Assembly (NCBI GenBank): GCA_035079385.1
Contig: JAVHKY010000071.1
Coordinates: 1,986,001-2,050,000 of the forward strand
DNA: 64,000 nt
From: Aspidiotus rigidus
Lineage: Eukaryota > Arthropoda > Insecta > Hemiptera > Diaspididae
Direction of reading: 5' to 3'
The translations under genes were made by a program, and so were the position numbers. The notes under the pieces are model-generated. The model worked only from the letters and a program-made list of their open reading frames with translations, was not told the DNA's origin and searched no databases. Within the stretch, counting starts at the first letter, position 1; the number at the start of each line of letters is the position of its first letter. Shown in pieces: positions 37,110 through 49,088 of the stretch.

Positions 37110-39735
37110 TCATTCAAATATGTCATGGGCGTGTCTCAATTTGGTCTTTCGATAAGTTTATTTCACTTCGAATTTATTAATCTCTTTCACTAAGCGTCTT
37201 TGGTGAGTAGGTGTTATGCGAAGTCATTTTTCAACGGGTAGGTGCAAAAGACAGCCGATCAGAATAAAGGAGTTGATAAATCTTGACAAGGCACGATTTT
37301 TAATAGAAATTTATACTTACGGATAATTGGTCTTAATTGAAAATCGATAAAGAGTGATGTTCTGCGGGAATAGTAGGTACCTCCAAGTAATTGGCAAAAA
37401 CGTATATATTTGTAAGTAAATTGTAAAAAAAAAAATTGATTCCTGTAATATACTAGTACAAAAAAGTCGAAAATATCAGGCAGATTAATCAGACCTTATT
37501 AATTCGTACTTTGATCCAACTTTGAAAGGTCAGATATTGGATGCGGGATCGGTATCTGATCGGTATAGGTACATAAGCGCGCCGTACAATCGGGTATGGA
37601 CAGACCTTTCCTCTCTTCTCTCTGGCTGTTCGAATACGTAGATACTCGTATACGAGTAGGTACGGGAAGTGCTTTTCGCGTATAACGTAGAATACGTTCA
37701 ACTTTATGTCCTTCAGCGAGGTCTTTCCTCTCGTCAGTTGTTCTTCTTTGTCCCTCGGCTATAATTTCACGAAATATACTACATGCGTTTGTGTGGGTAA
37801 ATATAGATAGGTATGTTGGAAATAATCGTCGTCGTACGTACGAAGTTTTACGTGTACAAGAAATGCAGACGGTTGTCGTCAAAAGACGAATGAAGAGCGC
37901 GATTACCTATACAGTCTCTTTCGTGGAAGAGGGAAAGAAACGAGTTTTTTACCCGCATTTAGTAGAAATATTTGAGCTTACCTATTATTTTTTATTCGTT
38001 CGTCCTCTTCGACGTAGTCACAAAAAGAGAGAGAGAAAAAAAGAAGCCCTACTTAGTAAGAGTAGTTAATCTTTTCATCGCCAGTTTTTAAACTTTATGC
38101 GTTCGCCCACTCCGCCAAAGAAACCGGAATGAAAAAAAAAAAAAATTCTAGCTACGCTTAAAAATTTTACGTAGATTATAAACAATATTTTTTCATTTCC
38201 CGTCAATTCGTCGTGAAGGATGATGTAAACAGTATCACGATTCTATACTACTTAGTATATCGAAAAATTTGCGAGCGGCAGCAACATGAGGTCGTACGTC
38301 AAGTGGCGTGTGACCGCGAGTTTCGATCAACGTCAGCGTCAGGCGCGCCTCCTCATCAGATCCAATCGCGCGCGTCGCGTCGTATTTAGAAGTATTAATT
38401 AAAAGTTACCGCGAAAAGGCGCGACACTTGAATATAAGTAGTTGACGGGACAATAAAACGCAATGTTCGATGGTTTATCTCGTTGGGATATACTCGCGCA
38501 AAAACATTACTCCGAATACTTACCTACCGACATGTGTGGTCATTAATGATATACCTAATAATTATAATTATGCTCTGACGCATAATTAATGCACAAAAAT
38601 TATCTCGTATTTACGCGGGCGTGTCATATCGGAGAGCATGTATTGTTTCGAGTCTGAGTACTGCGGGAGCGACCACTGATGTTATATGGAGAGATGCAGC
38701 TGCTACAGAACGAAATAAATATTTGTTAATTGTTTCTTTCATCATTCCACTTGTAAGGCAGCCCTTTGTAGTATCGATAATTGACAAATGAAAGAAGTGC
38801 AGGCAGAATATGAGGTAGTTTGTAACGATGAGCCGTAATACTGGGAAACTTGAAAAATCTCTTTTACCCTTAACATTTTTCTCATACACGTATTATTGGT
38901 AATACTAAGGGTAATACCATAACATCTTTCACACAACAAGGGGCGGTGAAGCCCCCCAGGCTGCCATCCATTATTTGTTAGGAACGTGTATTTCACACGA
39001 ATATTCCAGTTTATTGACCGCAGTTCGTACGACGATGCGATGTGATGCGATGTTTGATCGTAGGTTTTCGTCGCTTCGTCGTAAACCGTCGTACATCGCA
39101 CGAGGCTCATATATCGCTTCGTCGTTGCTACTATAAATATTTCTCGCACGATACTGTAGCTCTTTGTTTACAACCGGAAATATGTCAAATTCGCGCAACT
39201 TCGTCCGACGATTTCTCAGCGAAGAAATCGTTTACTCGTGTAAAAATATATTATTTTACAATTACAATCGTCTCGACAAGTAGAATCGTTTACATATTAT
39301 GTAATATATAAGGAATTTGAAGGTAGTTTGATAAGTCACCATCGTGGTTTTTCCTGTCGTTAAAACCTTTTTTTTTTTTTTGAGGATTATTCTCGTCGTA
39401 TCCTGTTCCTATTCTTTCCTACTTGATTTCATGGCCATACTTGGTTGTGAATTTAGGTACTTGCTTTCCCATTCGTCTATCTGATATCTTACGTTGGAAG
39501 AGGCAAGCTATCTTATCGTTTGATTTGAAGTTTTGGTCAACAAGTGTTTTGCTCGTTGCACGAATGCTTGAGTATTGTTTACCGACTATGGGTAGACTCC
39601 GTATCCTGTAATGAGTTGTGACCAATCCCAGATTTTTAGCAGGAAATTTGGGAACTATTGGTATTTTGAGTGATGCGTACATTCAATATCATTGTGTTCA
39701 CACAGAGAGAGCATATTATTTTAAATTGGTTGCTC
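37110..39735. other. No gene recognised
   Basis: Many short overlapping open frames on both strands (for example 37499-37882 and 38742-39149, minus) with no family signature. Confidence 0.45.
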
Positions 39736-39740
39736 TGAAT

Positions 39741-39905
39741 GACAGCCGTATTCCCAAACAAACAAAATAATTTCAAGTTCGCTTAAAGAACCAAAAAAAC
39801 ACTTATGTAACCTCGCGAGATTACTTGAGTGTTTTTTTTGGGGGGACTTTCCGGGACTCTTAAGTGCACTTAAAATTATATTTTTTGTTTGGGAATACGG
39901 CTGTC
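39741..39905. mobile_element. Foldback MITE, 165 bp
   Basis: Near-perfect ends GACAGCCGTATTCCCAAACA and TGTTTGGGAATACGGCTGTC (the right one after one T-rich spacer). The duplication is not resolved. Confidence 0.8.
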
Positions 39906-40256
39906 AATCTATTATAGAGACTACTCAAGTTTTACGAACCCGATTTTCGATTTTTAAAGGAAACATTCATGTAAAATAATTCTTTGAAAATTCGCTCTTC
40001 TTTTGTGATACGAGTTTACATCAGGTAAATATCGTCGTCAGAGTTTGAAACTACCTAAGAAAAGATACTGGGTTCGAGAAAGAATTGGGAAAATTACATC
40101 CGGTTTCTCATATGGGAAACGACTGAGTGCGTCTCATGTCTCTATACAAACTGATGAATGCTTCATGGGTTAGCCGCTTCATGGTATGGTAGAGTTTTTA
40201 ACTTACTGTCCATCCATTTCCTTAATCATTGCGACTGGTAAAATATTGATGAATTA

Positions 40257-40826
40257 CAGTGAAAGCCGCTTAATGTGTTCACGCTGAATAGAATAATTTG
40301 GTTAAAAGAATCAGAATGGGTGGGAACGGTCCGGGTGTATCTAAATGTGTAGTAATTTTGCCGCCTAATGTGATCAAAAAACCGTTTAATAAAATCGGTT
40401 TTTCTTCTGAATGCAGTGAATTTTTCGGCATTGTATGACAGAATGCTCCTGAAACCCCTTCCCACAAACAAATGCTGGATGCTATCGATGGATTGGGTCA
40501 CGGTTTCAAGTGCTATGGTGAAAATTTTGATTTACATTATACTTATGTACTTACGAAAAATACATCAAAAAAATGATTGAAGATAGTAAAAAACAAACGC
40601 ATATCAACGAACTTTTTTCAAATAAAAAGTGAAACTGTATATTCTGTATGTATACGTTAAAAATTATCTGCACTACAATTTTGTGTTGTAGTACATACAA
40701 TAAAAAAATTATGATGTGAAAAAAAAATTTTTTTATGAAATTTCCACCCCCGGATTTTAGAATCAGTCGGTTATTACGATTACTTTGACTGCGAACGAAA
40801 GCGATCACATTGAGCGGCTTTCACTG
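40257..40826. mobile_element. pogo/Tigger-like MITE, 570 bp
   Basis: Ends CAGTGAAAGCCGCTTAATGT and CACATTGAGCGGCTTTCACTG (first 20 bases compared) are flanked by TA on both sides (40255-40256, 40827-40828). The end sequence CAGTGAAA-CC-like is typical of pogo/Tigger. No transposase frame. Confidence 0.87.
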
Positions 40827-40829
40827 TAG

Positions 40830-42590
40830 TCCGTTTTTTGCTGAAATACAGCCTTTACCTGTCAAGTTAGCTCTTACTGTTAAAATCCAAGTATTTACAA
40901 AACGTTGATATCTACTCAACTCATAGCTGGCGGTCAGGCGCGCCGCCAACCGCTAGTAACGATATAAATTAAAAAGATGGCAACCAAAGCGAATTGGCTC
41001 TTCATTTAATTAAACTGTGTTCGTCGCGAAAAAATAAAACTATTATTTATTCCATATTTTCTTGATTTGAAAATTAAACTTAACGCTGATTCCGAAGAAA
41101 AAGAAACAAAAAAACAAAAAAAAAACAAAAAAAACAAACTAAATAACCCTATGGAGCTAGAAAGTGGGAGAGTTTTCAATTTTTTATTTTAGAAATCTTG
41201 GCAAATTGGTCAATTTGTGACACAATTTGGACCATAACTCGCCACAAAAAAGTCGTAGAAAGTTGAGCAGGGGCGCAATTATTGAAGATAAAATTGAGAT
41301 ACAAATTTCGAAGATTCGAAGTATACATTTAAGGTTTCGCGGTTTCACGCTGGAACAGATTTAGTGCGAACTCCCATTAAACTGGTTACATCTTTCTGCT
41401 CCACCCGGTACCTATACAGACAAACATTCTACTTTATATAGATATATTACGTTCGCCATCCGCCAAATTTATGGACCGTATTCGTTTTCATCACCATTTT
41501 CGCTGTGGTTGATATGACGGGTAAAGTTGTCGCATATCGTATCGTATCCTACTGTATTGTTCACCTGCCAAGATAAAGTGTAGTAGGCTATACTGTACAA
41601 ATAACATAATATCCGGGTTAGTGATATACGCGGATATGGTGGCTATTCATAAATATACGTAGGCTACTGAATCCATCTTAGAATTTTCGACGAGAAATGC
41701 GTACACGTGGGATTATTGCAATCATTCGCATTACATTTCTTACATAATAAATTGTATACCTAGGTATATCGGTGTTTTGTGCACGACCAATGACGAATGT
41801 AGAAATATTTGCGCAACGTCAAGATCTGGTATTTGGTAGATTACCTACTCGGTGTGGCGGAGTATCATTTTGACGAATTGATGACAATAGTCGTCGCCGA
41901 CACAATTTTAATTCGACGAGGAGGTCGTCGTTGCAGCTCGTGATCTTGAAAAAATGATACACTTCCGTCAAACATTCTCGTAATCGTCGACAATGCTGGT
42001 TACGACTATAAATTTTTTTATCGAGAAATTTACAAAATTTTGTTACGAACCTGGAAATTAAGATTAGACCCCGTGGAGAATTTAACTAATGAAGAAAATA
42101 ACCTTCCCACTCCTTCCAATTCTCTAAGCTAATTTATAAATCACGGTCTCGATCTTTTCATATTCGATCCCTATCCTAATTTCCACGTGGTGAAGATTTA
42201 CTCGTACATCACAACACATACACACACACAACTCAATCTGTACGCGCATGCTTATAAATATACGAGGAAAAATAGAAGATGTGGTTATATGTAGTAATGC
42301 TGTTGTAAGTTGATGATACTATTGATCTATTGTAGGATGGAATTATGAATCCCTATCAGGATTCCTACCTCGAATATCTGTTTCTTGTAATCACATAAAA
42401 GGGAAACCAAATCGTTCGCTCATATAATTCGTCGAACGTGTTCGTCGACGTTTGCAAAAATATACAGATCGTGTATCTAGGTAGTCTGTATTTCTAACCG
42501 TCGACACAAGATTGGTCACGCAATCGCGCGTCATACACCTATCGACACGGCCGCGTCCACTACTAGCTAGGTTATTCGCGCAAATTCTTT
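40830..42590. other. Upstream of GTPase exon; no exon recognised
   Basis: The missing 5' exon(s) and promoter of the GTPase gene may lie here or further upstream. No ATG-plus-donor candidate could be chosen. Confidence 0.4.
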
Positions 42591-42591
42591 G

Positions 42592-42815
42592 TACAGGGCT
42601 TTTACAATTCTTATCGGTTTGCAGGCTGATGCATGATGTTCTCTCATTTACTCCCGCGGGCATTATAGTCTCGTCATTCTTTCTTGCGCGAAACATAGTC
42701 CATCCTGCAAATTAAGATGTGATCGGGAAAAAGGTATCTGTCTCGATGAAAATCATAATATTATATCAATATTTTTTCCTGATTCATCTTCGACGCTTGT
42801 AAAAGCCTATAGGTA
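42592..42815. mobile_element. Degenerate foldback related to 7134-7291
   Basis: Left AGGGCTTTTACAATTCTTAT with GGTTTGCAGG; right CTTGTAAAAGCCTATAGG. It ends about 65 bp before the GTPase exon acceptor. Confidence 0.5.
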
Positions 42816-42879
42816 GGTTGACTTATTTCACCGAAAAATTACATTAGACCATCATCGGGTTTATATTCTCATGTTACAG

Positions 42880-43315
42880 CCGATCCGATAGCCAGTCAGA
42901 ATGCTCGCTGAACGAAGAAGGTGAGAGCTCGAATACCGCATCGCGACATAAGATAGTTGTGATGGGAGCGGCCAAAGTGGGAAAAACATCTCTAATATCG
43001 CAATTTCTATATGGAACGTTCAGCGAGAAATATAAACGCACCATAGAAGAAATGCATCATGCCGATTTCAGCGTTACCGGAGTTCCTTTAACTTTAGACA
43101 TACTGGACACGTCCGGATCGTACGAATTTCCTGCCATGAGAGCGCTCTCGATCTCATCGGCTGACGCCTTTATTCTTGTGTATTCAATCCTCGATGCCAA
43201 CTCTTTTGAAGAAGTTCGACAAATACGTGATCAGATAATCGAGACAAAAGGTACCGCTGAAGTACCGATAGTCGTAGTCGGAAACAAATTCGATTTAGCG
43301 AACGATAAGCGTCAG
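42880..43315 (+). CDS. Ras-family small GTPase (RASD/Rhes or Di-Ras-like), internal exon
   Basis: This exon encodes the GTP-binding half of a Ras-superfamily GTPase, which would cycle between GTP and GDP at a membrane. It begins after a splice acceptor (AG at 42878-42879). One base completes a codon from an upstream exon, then 145 codons stay open to a donor (CAG/gtaag, 43315/43316). Numbering visible residues from the first full codon, the P-loop GAAKVGKT is at 29-36, the switch I Thr at 54, DTSG at 76-79 followed by FPAMR, and NKFD at 135-138. The FPAMR..SI stretch after DTSG is typical of RASD/Rhes and Di-Ras proteins rather than classical Ras. The Gln61 position is not Gln, and the P-loop has Ala at the Gly12 position. 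The first 20 or so residues are Ser/Glu-rich. The Met at 42962 lies inside beta-1, so it is not the real start. Family is sure; subfamily is inferred. Confidence 0.93.
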
Positions 43316-43679
43316 GTAAGTGCAGTGCGTTTGTAATATTACGATAAGAATATTTTTCGTTTATGCATTACAAACCGAAAGCCCTACCCACATGTGAATG
43401 TCGAATCACACAATAAAGAATGTTTAATCTATATATATATATTGAACATATTTCCAACTATGTTAATACGAATTTTACTTAGCCAACTAAGAGGTGTAAA
43501 TTTACCTCCCTCCTCCTCATAAACACACAAAAGGAAATCTATCACATTGGCAAAAGGAACACTAACATAAGTCTGTAATGATCAACACAAAAAAATTATT
43601 GAATATTAATTTATAAATCAGTCCTTAGTGCTTCTCATAAAAAAACCTTTGCATCGTACTGCTGCAAGACGACCCCTTC

Positions 43680-44235
43680 TTGCAACTTCAGAACTTAATT
43701 AAAGCTCCGCTAGTAAAATTTTTAAAAATTTTGACGCTATAACCTTCTACTCTCTCCCATCATATATAGCTCGAAAATCGAAATTTTTCCGAACTTCTAT
43801 CATATAGCTCACGAGTTGAAATTTTTTCAACCCCCCCCCCCACGTATCGTATAGGTATAGTTCGAAGTCAAAAATTTTTTCAAATTCTCTCTTATCATAT
43901 AAAAGCTCGTAACAGATAAGAATCTTTTCTTTACGTTTTCTATAAAACAGGTTCCCTGTCCCCCTCATTTAACTACGATAAAGGACTCCTGAGTTGTTTT
44001 CCCCTCGGCTATGCTTGTCGTCACCTATATTATTCAATGCCCGCAAAAACGCTCATTTTTTTTCAACGGCGTCGACTATAGCATTTATTGACCACCAATA
44101 AACGGGGAATATTAAACTGCCCGAAAATAAAAAGATGTTTGAACAAAAAACAGCATTACGAAAAAATTATCGAACAGAACGAAATAAATTAGTTGTGGTA
44201 ACGAAAAGTACAGTACACGAAATTTTTAGCTCGGA
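43680..44235. repeat. Dispersed repeat, shared with 51370-51730
   Basis: Matches include AAATTTTGACGCTATAACCT, TATTAAACTGC and AAAAGTACAGTACACGAAAT, in order. A C-run lies at about 43831-43841. Copy A is broken after about 44230 by the MULE and non-LTR insertions. Confidence 0.7.
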
Positions 44236-44256
44236 GAAATGGTATTTCCTCTCTAG

Positions 44257-45127
44257 AATTCCGGCTCCCCCTTCTTTTGCCCACAGACATTTCGTCCATG
44301 ACGCTTTTCGTCCACGACACATTTTGTCCAATGAGACATTTCGTCCACGACACATTTTGTCTAGGGAAAATATGTCCAAATTTTTTTTTGGTCCAAATTT
44401 CGTCCAAAATCTTTTTTTAAAGAAATGTACGTGTGATTTCGAGATTTATTGTTATCATGTCACAAGTATTAGTTATAATACAAATACATAAAATGGGATA
44501 ATAAATATGACATTAGTTTTGTAGACTGTGTAAATAGGTACATTATGTAGGATAATGTTACATTATTTTGAAAAATGCTACTCTTCTTCATCTGAGACCG
44601 CACTCGATCCTGAACGTTGCACATTCCGTAATTTTAAACAATACAAAATGGTTCTAAGGTATAAAAAACCTCATCTTTATATTTTTCATAATTCTGTACG
44701 ATAACCTTAATACACTCCTGATTACTCGTATACTTTTTTGGAACGGTGTGCTTTAAATTCGTGTGACCACCTTGAAGCAGCAAAATGAGGGTTTCATTCA
44801 TTTTCTGATCTTTCTAAATGCGCTCCAGGAATTTCCAAACGGACGCATGGTGCACTCCCAGCAATTTTTCGAAAGCATATTCCAACCCTCAACGACATTA
44901 TTTGTTCGGGGTCCATTGTGGAGCACGTTTTCGTAAACATTCCACACACCAGGACGATATTGTGGTGGTACGGCCTTCCTACGTTCTCTGACGTACGAAA
45001 ATTCCTTTGGACGAAATGTCTTATGGACAAATAAAGATTGGACGAAAAAAGTTGGACGAAGTGTCCTTGGACGAAAGTTCGTCTGGACGAAATGTCTTTG
45101 GACAAAAAGTCGTGGAACCAGAATCCC
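44257..45127 (-). mobile_element. Mutator-like (MULE) element with repeat-rich inverted ends
   Basis: The left end (about 44257-44410) and right end (about 45000-45127) are inverted relative to each other. Each is made of degenerate short units of the type ACATTTCGTCCA / CACATTTTGTCCA. The outermost bases are also inverted: GAATTCCGGCTCC left, and GGGATTCTGGTTCC on the complement at the right. Between them lies a minus-strand MULE transposase C-terminal remnant. No target-site duplication could be fixed by eye. Confidence 0.7.
44634..44990 (-). pseudogene. MULE transposase C-terminal fragment
   Basis: The minus-strand frame reads PPQYRPGVWNVYENVLHNGP, followed by RTNNVVEGWN. This is the well-known W-N...R-T-N-N-x-x-E-G-W block near the end of FLYWCH/MULE transposases. 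After an Arg/Lys-rich stretch the frame breaks near 44798. One extra base would continue it as NETLILLLQGGHT and a charged tail to a stop at 44634-44636. The catalytic DDE core is absent, so the copy is inactive. Confidence 0.72.
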
Positions 45128-45259
45128 GTTCATTATCGATTACAGCCAATTTCCTCGGGTCTACAAACTAGTTTCCTCATCTCCCTACTTACCAACCCTC
45201 TCTTCTCCCCCAAAATTCTCTACTTCTCTCATTAGAATCTCATCTTGACTACCATTTCG

Positions 45260-46220
45260 AATTTTAGCCTCTTCTCCTCATCTTCTCATCCACCCCTCAT
45301 GGACATACTCATCACCTCTCACTCGCCTCGACCTGTCGAACCTACTAAAATCGGCCAATGTAATCTATACAAGACACATTAAAGACACAATTGATAATGA
45401 ATTCCCATCCCACAACCTGTGCTTCACAGATGGCTCCAAATCGGGCCCTAAAACTATAGCTACGCCTTCTCCATCAATGGTGAAATCTCACACTTTTGTT
45501 TGAAAAACTCGACCTTCATATATTCTGCTGAACTATCTGCCATCTATACCTGCCTTACTCACCTCACTATTCTCCCTCAACCCTGTGAATTCCTCCTCCT
45601 CTTAGACTCTCTTTCCCCTCTTCGAGCCATACAAAATCCTTACTCTTCCAATCCTATCGTACAGCGCATTCTCATAGTCCTACACAACTTAACATATTCT
45701 CTGTCTTCAATTGCTTTTCTTTGAATCCCTGGTCATATCAGTCTACCGGAACACGACGCAGTGGACCTGGCTGCTAAGCAAGTCTTGCTTCTTCCGTCAA
45801 TCACTGATCGCTCACCTTCTCCAGCCTATGACTTAAAATCATTCTACCGTTCACAAGTGACCTCATCATGGCACAACCTCTGGTCTTCTCAACCCTGCAA
45901 CAAACTTCGTTCGATTAAAAAATACCCGACCCCTGGTCCTCTTCAATCTGTCCCTCTCGCCGCAAAGAAATAGTTGTAACTCGACTACAAATTGATCACA
46001 CTTGCCTAACCCTTTTCTTCCTTATCCTTGGACTCTCTGCCCCTCCCTCACGCCAATAATGCCAAACTGAAAATCTACCACTTTTTCACCTTCCCTTCTC
46101 TCATAAATATTAGACACTCGTTTCCTGCCATACCACGTCTGCTCTTTCCAACAACTCAGAAACCATAACCGCAACACCTTCAACTTCCTCCGATCCACCT
46201 ATTACTACAAGTCTATTTAA
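45260..46220 (+). pseudogene. Non-LTR retrotransposon fragment, RNase H region
   Basis: Plus-strand frames interrupted by stops and shifts include CFTDGSKSG (first RNase H Asp motif), then KNSTFIYSAELSAIYTCL (Glu motif), LLDSLSPLRAI (second Asp motif, D-S), and PGHISLPEHDAVDLAAKQ (His/Asp motif). This order is that of the RNase H domain carried downstream of RT in I-, R1- or Jockey-like elements. A later frame reads VVTRLQIDHTCLT, like the R-I-G-H-T-x-L-T segment that follows RNase H in such elements. It abuts the MULE end at about 45127. Many breaks make it long dead. Confidence 0.75.
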
Positions 46221-46259
46221 TCCGAACATCTCTCCCCGAGCTAATAACCGTTGAGTAGT

Positions 46260-47005
46260 CAAAGAGGTCGTAATTAAAAAAAAATTATTCTCCCGAAAAA
46301 AGAAGAAAAATGCACGAATTTTCTAGTGTTTTCTCAAGAAAACAGAAAAAAGAAAAATTTTCAGTACCTAGCTACTTGAAGGTTTCTTGTATCTTTGAAA
46401 TTCAATATTCAAATTTTTTAAAATAATTTCGATCATTCCTTTTTTTTTTTTTCGGCAATTACGGGGAATATTTTCAATAGTCCCTGAATTCAGTCTACAG
46501 TTTCGCTTCTCCTGTCAAGATCTGGAACCCAAAAGACATGAAGCTTTTTTTCTTACCATTATTTAGTACTCAAGAAATTCGAATTTCTTTCTGTTAAGGT
46601 CTACCGATGAAAAGATTTGCATCTTTTCGTTTTAGTCAGATTTGGAATTCAATTTTTCATTCCACCTTCATTAAAAGAGAAGTTCTTAAAACGAAAATAA
46701 TAGTGTCTTATTATTATTAATGTGGAATAGACCAAAAATGTTTTCTTTCTAATTTTTCAGTGTTTTCTTTTGTATGGGTATCCATTTATCAGCCCAAAAT
46801 AAAGATTTGAATCCCCGAAAAGAATAACGTGTAATAACATAATATTTATATAATATAATAAAGCACACTTTGTAAACAATCATTGTGTATACGTCGGTCG
46901 GTCTGTGTAATCAGTAATCTTCAACGTGGGAACATAAGGGGTGCTATGGTGCTATCAGCCAGTCATCGCCGTAGTTGATGCTTTATTCTTATTGGTCTAG
47001 AAAAG
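46260..47005. other. AT-rich intronic DNA, continuation of a dispersed repeat
   Basis: 46290-46350 (GAAAAATGCACGAATTTTC) resembles 51745-51790, suggesting the repeat at 43680-44235 resumes here after the insertions. Confidence 0.45.
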
Positions 47006-47910
47006 TTTTATTATCATCATCCTATATTATTATCACTCGGCGTTCGAAATCGGTAGTTGGGAGAGAACACGCGACTGAACTGAGAAACCAAACGATGAGA
47101 TTTATTTCAGAAAAAATTAATAACGAAACGAAATTCCAAATTGTCCGATAATATCGGATGACGTAGATATTTTAGTGCGTATTATTTATTCATGATCGTA
47201 CCTAGCTTCGGCTTTTCGTGAATCATGAAATTTGGAACAAAGTAGAACTAGGTAGCGAAAAGTTCAACTCAAGATTTCCTGAGAATACCCATATATACGA
47301 AATAAATGCCCTGGTTTTCTGTTTCGTTTTGTGAGGAAAGTCGATCGGAGAAATAGAAAGTAGTTCGGTGTGTTTTTGATCGATTGCATAAATAGAATCG
47401 TGGTTCGAATCATGAATACAGAACGTGATCTGTTATATCATCATCCTCTGTTTCGTATTATCACTCTGCTGTTTCAGTGCGATACTGTTCGAAATCGAAA
47501 GAGAACTGAATTAAGAAATGATGAGATTTATTTCAGAAGTAGGTAATAACGAAACGCAACTGAAAATTGTTCCATAATATCGGAAGACGTACCTAGATAT
47601 TTTATTGGGTATTATTGATTCGCTTGATGGCATCTAGCTTCGGTTTTTCGTGAATTATGAAATTTGGAACGAAGTAGAATTAGGCCTAGGTAGCCAAAAG
47701 TTGAACTCGAGATTTCATGAGAACACCAATACAAAATATTTCCCTGGTATTCTGTTTTCTTCTGTGAGTGAAGTCGATCGTATGAAAAGACTGACAAGCG
47801 CGAGTGGACCATTATTCATTAACCGGAGAAAGAGTTTAAAAAGAGGTAGCGAGCAGTTCGATGTGTTTTTGATCCATTGCATAAATAGAATTGTGGTTCG
47901 AATTATAAAT

Positions 47911-48297
47911 GAGGAGTTATCTGTCAAAAGGGCACCCGTCAAAGGGGTGCCCTTTTTGTGGATATCCACATTTTTGAATTCACTGAACCGTTTCCTATCA
48001 ATATACAAAATTTTGAAAAAACGAAAAATTACATGTACGCGTATGGTCACTCAATCCCATCTCCATAAAAAGGGCACCCGAGGTACACATCTTTATGGAA
48101 TTGTCCCAGATTCATTTGTCGATCAATTTGAAAAATAATTAGTGATCTGTAAAGATGAAAACACGCAAAATATTTTCTGTTATTATAGATTTTTTGATAA
48201 AATGAATGTGGAATGAGTAATCTGAACATGAAACTTCAAAGACATATTTTGAAAATCAACTATCGCTCACAGGTGCCCTTTTGACAGATAACTCCTC
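47911..48297. mobile_element. TIR element, 387 bp, TSD AAAT
   Basis: Ends GAGGAGTTATCTGTCAAAAG and CTTTTGACAGATAACTCCTC. AAAT flanks both sides (47907-47910, 48298-48301). The empty site is at about 20343-20352 (tataaatacag). GGGCACC boxes recur inside. Confidence 0.92.
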
Positions 48298-48735
48298 AAA
48301 TACAGAATGTGATCTTCGATCGCATGAAATGATATCTGGCTAGCCATGATATCTGATCTAGTTTATTTATCAATTCGAATTATGCAATACTGATAGATGA
48401 AAAATAAAATAGCATATATCAATTCTCGACTTCACTGGATTCAAGATTTCAAGGAACACCCATGGGAAATATACCCAGTTAGATAGAATTGTGGTTTAAA
48501 TTATGAATACAGAACCGCTTGAAATGATATCTGCTCTATTCTAGGTATTCATCAATCAAATTATTTGATACCGGTAGATATCTAATGAAGAAAATTTCAT
48601 TGGTATTAAAATATCGCCATAATGAGACTTGGTGGGGTTTTAGAGAATTTCTGAAAAAGAATAATATATTATTGTTATTGAATAGGAGAAACCCAAGTCT
48701 TGCTGTTGACAGATTAAGGACTGAGACAGATGTAT

Positions 48736-49087
48736 TGGGATGTTAACCCAAGTTGCGTAAGTTGGTAGCCGTGCTCGAACATGTGGGGGATAATTTTAAC
48801 GTACCATGCTTCATGATGGGGAATTTGCAATTTTCAAATACGATTTAAATTATTACAATTCGTAATATCAAAAAATTATATCCTATAAATCGTTTAAACA
48901 CTTCAAGAGAATCGATAACTGAAAGAAGTAATTCTAATGGTGAAGTATTGAGTCATCTACGACTAATTGAAAATCTCGTTTCTTATGGCCGAATACATTG
49001 AACGTAAAATCGTCACCCAGAAATTCAAGCGAGTGCGGCGAGAGAGGAAGGCGATTCTAGCGCTACCAAACATAGGTTAACATCCCA
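48736..49087. mobile_element. TIR element, 352 bp, TSD AT, copy 1
   Basis: Ends TGGGATGTTAACCCAAG and ATAGGTTAACATCCCA, flanked by AT. A full-length copy of identical length lies inverted at 63401-63752. It interrupts the first bases of the next element. Confidence 0.9.
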
Positions 49088-49088
49088 A

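Noticed and set aside
37499..37882. 127-codon minus-strand frame
   Set aside because: Arg/Thr-rich with no domain, overlapping other frames on both strands; no splice sites fit.
44135..45235. Several open frames rich in PRHILS, FRPRT or VDEMS-like strings
   Set aside because: They are translations of the TTTCGTCCA terminal arrays of the MULE, not genes. Only the RTNN-containing part is coding-derived.
47650..48138. 162-codon plus-strand open frame, the longest but one in the window
   Set aside because: It runs from a Helitron-like repeat module into the 387-bp TIR element, so it is a chance frame across an insertion border. The sister copy at 20 kb lacks it.
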